Below, piece by piece: positions 40,292 to 42,277 of a DNA stretch of 42,277 nucleotides. Both the position numbers and the translations under genes were made by a program. The notes beneath the pieces were generated by a model. It was given only the letters and a program-made list of their open reading frames with translations. It searched no databases and was not told where the DNA came from. Position 1 is the first letter of the stretch. The number at the start of each line of letters is the position of its first letter. Origin of the DNA: Proteiniphilum sp. UBA4977 (GTDB lineage Bacteria; Bacteroidota; Bacteroidia; Bacteroidales; Dysgonomonadaceae). The stretch covers positions 38,446 to 80,722 of the forward strand of contig DGZP01000035.1 in assembly GCA_002398565.1 (NCBI GenBank), read 5' to 3'.

Positions 40292-42277
40292 CTATATTCC
40301 CCAGCCCTTATTTGCCTTTGCCCCCATTTCAAAAATAATTTTTCCGCCTTTCATGATCTCATTGTGGTGAATAAAAGGTCTGTTCAGGGGTTTCCCGTTC
40401 AATATGGCCGACTGGATATATTTATTCTCGGGAGCATTATTGATCGTTTCAATTTCAAAAAACTTCCCATTTCCCAAATCAATCCTGGCATGATCAAAGA
40501 ACGGACTACCGATGCTGTATTCCGGATTTCCAGGGGTGACAGGATAAAAGCCCATCTGCGAGAAGACAACAAAAGAAGACATACCTCCCCCATCTTCATC
40601 TCCGGGCACACCCATCAGGTCGTTTCGAAACCACTGGTGGATAAGGGTCCTGATTCGTTTCTGGGTCTTCCAGGGTGCACCGGCATAGTTATACAAATAA
40701 GGAATATGCAGGGAAGGTTCATTGGCCATTGAAAATTGTCCTACGTTGCCGGTATGGTCGGGCAACTGACTGTAAAAATCATACTTACTCTTTCCCAGCG
40801 GAGTGGCAAACATCTCATCCAGATTATGGACAAACTGCTCCTTTCCTCCCATCAGGTCGATCAAGTCGGGAATATTGTGTTGTACATCCCAACGATAGAT
40901 CCATCCGTTGTTTTCTCCATAATAACCGCGTGCACCTATTCCACCCGAATAGCGATAATCAAAGGGTTGGATAAAATCTCCGTTTTTATCTTTGGGGTGG
41001 AAAAAGCCGGTCTCCTTATTGAACAGGTTGCGATAGTTAAAGGATGCGTCCATAAAGTAAGCATAATCATCCATCAGGCCCTGCTCCTTTGCCAGTTGTG
41101 CCAGGCACCACTCATCGTATGAGGTACCCAAAGTCACGGCAACAGGTTGGCGACGTTCGAAACCATGTACCTCCGAAATCGTTTCCTCCTCCTCTTCCCG
41201 CAATGCCGGTATATATCCATGTTTTTTATAAAATTTGTCCAGCTCTCCCGCCGGTTTACCCGACCAGGGAGCCAGAGTCTTGTCCATGATGGCAGCCTTG
41301 GCGGCAAGATATGCTTTTTTCAAATCAAAATTGTCCAGACCCTTTCGATGGGCATCCAACACCGAGGCGACACCATGATTGGAGTTCATGCGGCGACTGT
41401 CGCCGGTAATTTCCGGAAAGGTAGGCATCCAGAAATGCTCCATCTGTTCGGCCATCAGTACAAATGAATTCAGAATATCCTGTTCCCTTTCCGGTTCAAT
41501 CAGGACACGCAGTGGATGATGTGCCCTGTATGAATCCCATATCCAGTCGTCGGTATAAAAAGCGCGTCCTCCATCCTCATGTACTTTTCCGTCGAAAGCA
41601 CTGTAATAACGACCATCTTCCGAAATGGATACAGGTCGCTCAAAGCAGCGGTAAAGTGAGGTATAAAAGACCGTTTTGTCGTTTTCCGAACCGCCCGATA
41701 TCTGAATTTTATTCAAGGCTTCGTTCCATACCTTGCGCCCTGTTTCACGGAGAGAAGTCAGATTTTTCCCATTCAATTCCCGCTTCATATTCTCTTGTGC
41801 CTGTGCGGCATCGATAAAAGAAATTCCATAACGAAGTGTAAGCTTTTTGCTGCCCGCGGGGTAGCTCATGACAAGACATGCATTCCTGCCGGTAGCAGAG
41901 GTTTTGTTCTCCAGATTTCCCTCTTCCAACAGCGATACACTCTCCGGCAATTGGTCGGGGAGAAGGTAGAGATAGACCTTCGTATCGTTCTCTATCATCT
42001 GAAATCCCGAGAAGGCCGTTCCGTCCCAGGTAAGATCTCCCCTTCGGGAATTAAGCGCCACCCTGACTGCTTCCTCTTTTTCGAAAAGAAGCTCATAGAT
42101 CGCAGATTGGTGAGAAAGTCCGTACTCCGCGGAGATACCCTCTTCATCGAGATAAACCGAGTAGGAATAAGGTGTTATCTTTTCATTGTCGTAACTGTAG
42201 GCAACGACGGGTTTCAGCTCTTTCCTGCTTTCGTAAAAAGGACTCAGGTTGAATGCCGAACTTCCCCGGTGGCTGGT
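40292..42277 (-). CDS. GH92 alpha-mannosidase, 5' end beyond the window
   Basis: The frame is open from the window edge to the stop at 40292, giving 661 residues of the C-terminal part. The GTG at 42061 is internal and not a start. The N-terminal domain is the usual one here (SSAFNLSPFY, VVAYSYDNEKITPYSYSVYL, LSHQSAIYEL). The catalytic region has TLGTSYDEWCLAQLAKEQG, YYGENNGWIYRWDVQHN with the candidate acid Glu, MANEPSLHIPYLYNYAG and GDEDGGGMSSFVVFSQMGFYP. It is a conventional GH92 exo-mannosidase, in contrast to the divergent one at 19825. It is probably transcribed with or just before GH3. Confidence 0.92.
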   Translation of the reverse strand, partial: TSHRGSSAFNLSPFYESRKELKPVVAYSYDNEKITPYSYSVYLDEEGISAEYGLSHQSAIYELLFEKEEAVRVALNSRRGDLTWDGTAFSGFQMIENDTKVYLYLLPDQLPESVSLLEEGNLENKTSATGRNACLVMSYPAGSKKLTLRYGISFIDAAQAQENMKRELNGKNLTSLRETGRKVWNEALNKIQISGGSENDKTVFYTSLYRCFERPVSISEDGRYYSAFDGKVHEDGGRAFYTDDWIWDSYRAHHPLRVLIEPEREQDILNSFVLMAEQMEHFWMPTFPEITGDSRRMNSNHGVASVLDAHRKGLDNFDLKKAYLAAKAAIMDKTLAPWSGKPAGELDKFYKKHGYIPALREEEEETISEVHGFERRQPVAVTLGTSYDEWCLAQLAKEQGLMDDYAYFMDASFNYRNLFNKETGFFHPKDKNGDFIQPFDYRYSGGIGARGYYGENNGWIYRWDVQHNIPDLIDLMGGKEQFVHNLDEMFATPLGKSKYDFYSQLPDHTGNVGQFSMANEPSLHIPYLYNYAGAPWKTQKRIRTLIHQWFRNDLMGVPGDEDGGGMSSFVVFSQMGFYPVTPGNPEYSIGSPFFDHARIDLGNGKFFEIETINNAPENKYIQSAILNGKPLNRPFIHHNEIMKGGKIIFEMGAKANKGWGI

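Noticed and set aside
1..42277. CRISPR array
   Set aside because: The repeated elements seen are the attC-like sites, an 18-bp tandem pair and gene duplicates. None shows regularly spaced short repeats with unique spacers, and no cas gene is present.

Overview
The window looks like chromosomal DNA of a Bacteroidota member, most likely order Bacteroidales. The evidence is a SusC/SusD pair, Bacteroidota-type promoters (-7 element TAnnTTTG), several surface-lipoprotein signal peptides, a Bacteroidota-style xylose operon and many glycoside hydrolases. I cannot assign a genus from the sequence alone.

Layout. (a) 1-1300: a decayed IS91-type element on the minus strand, made of a tyrosine recombinase and the 5' part of a zinc-binding transposase, both broken by single-base frameshifts. 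(b) 1379-6143: a short AT-rich array of four one-gene units, all on the plus strand and separated by attC-like imperfect hairpins of about 125-145 bp. In each unit a 9-base box at its start is the reverse complement of a box at its end. The box differs between units, which is the signature of integron cassettes. The cargo is an EreA/ChaN-like secreted protein, a small lipoprotein, a two-domain secreted protein of unknown function and a membrane HExxH protease with TPRs. The last site is truncated. (c) 6499-10804: xylose operon xylB-xylA-xylE, followed by a convergent NreB/EntS-like MFS exporter (10828-12063). (d) 12489-31815: one long polysaccharide utilization locus (PUL) with susC, susD, a DUF3823 lipoprotein, GH99, a divergent GH92, two tandem GH42-like putative hydrolases of unclear family, two GxGYxYP proteins and a Tat-exported enolase-superfamily enzyme. 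A second unit (32098-35541) holds a secreted bicupin and a barrel-less MG2/TonB-plug protein. (e) 35780-35955: two tRNA-Leu genes on the minus strand. (f) 36084-42277, minus strand: a GH92 cut by the window edge, a PA14-containing GH3 and a Tat-exported Gfo/Idh/MocA oxidoreductase.

How the parts may work together. GH99 (endo-acting on alpha-mannan or N-glycan-type linkages) plus two GH92 enzymes (exo-alpha-mannosidases) point to an alpha-mannose-containing glycan imported by SusC/D. The GxGYxYP and GH42-like proteins, the enolase-superfamily enzyme, the cupin and the oxidoreductase suggest additional, poorly characterised chemistry on that glycan. No HTCS, ECF sigma factor or other PUL regulator lies inside the window. 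The substrate is an inference from family content.

The two most noteworthy signals are the attC-like cassette array with box covariation, and the tandem duplication at 22167-26760, in which the second paralogue appears to have acquired the lipoprotein signal of the downstream gene.
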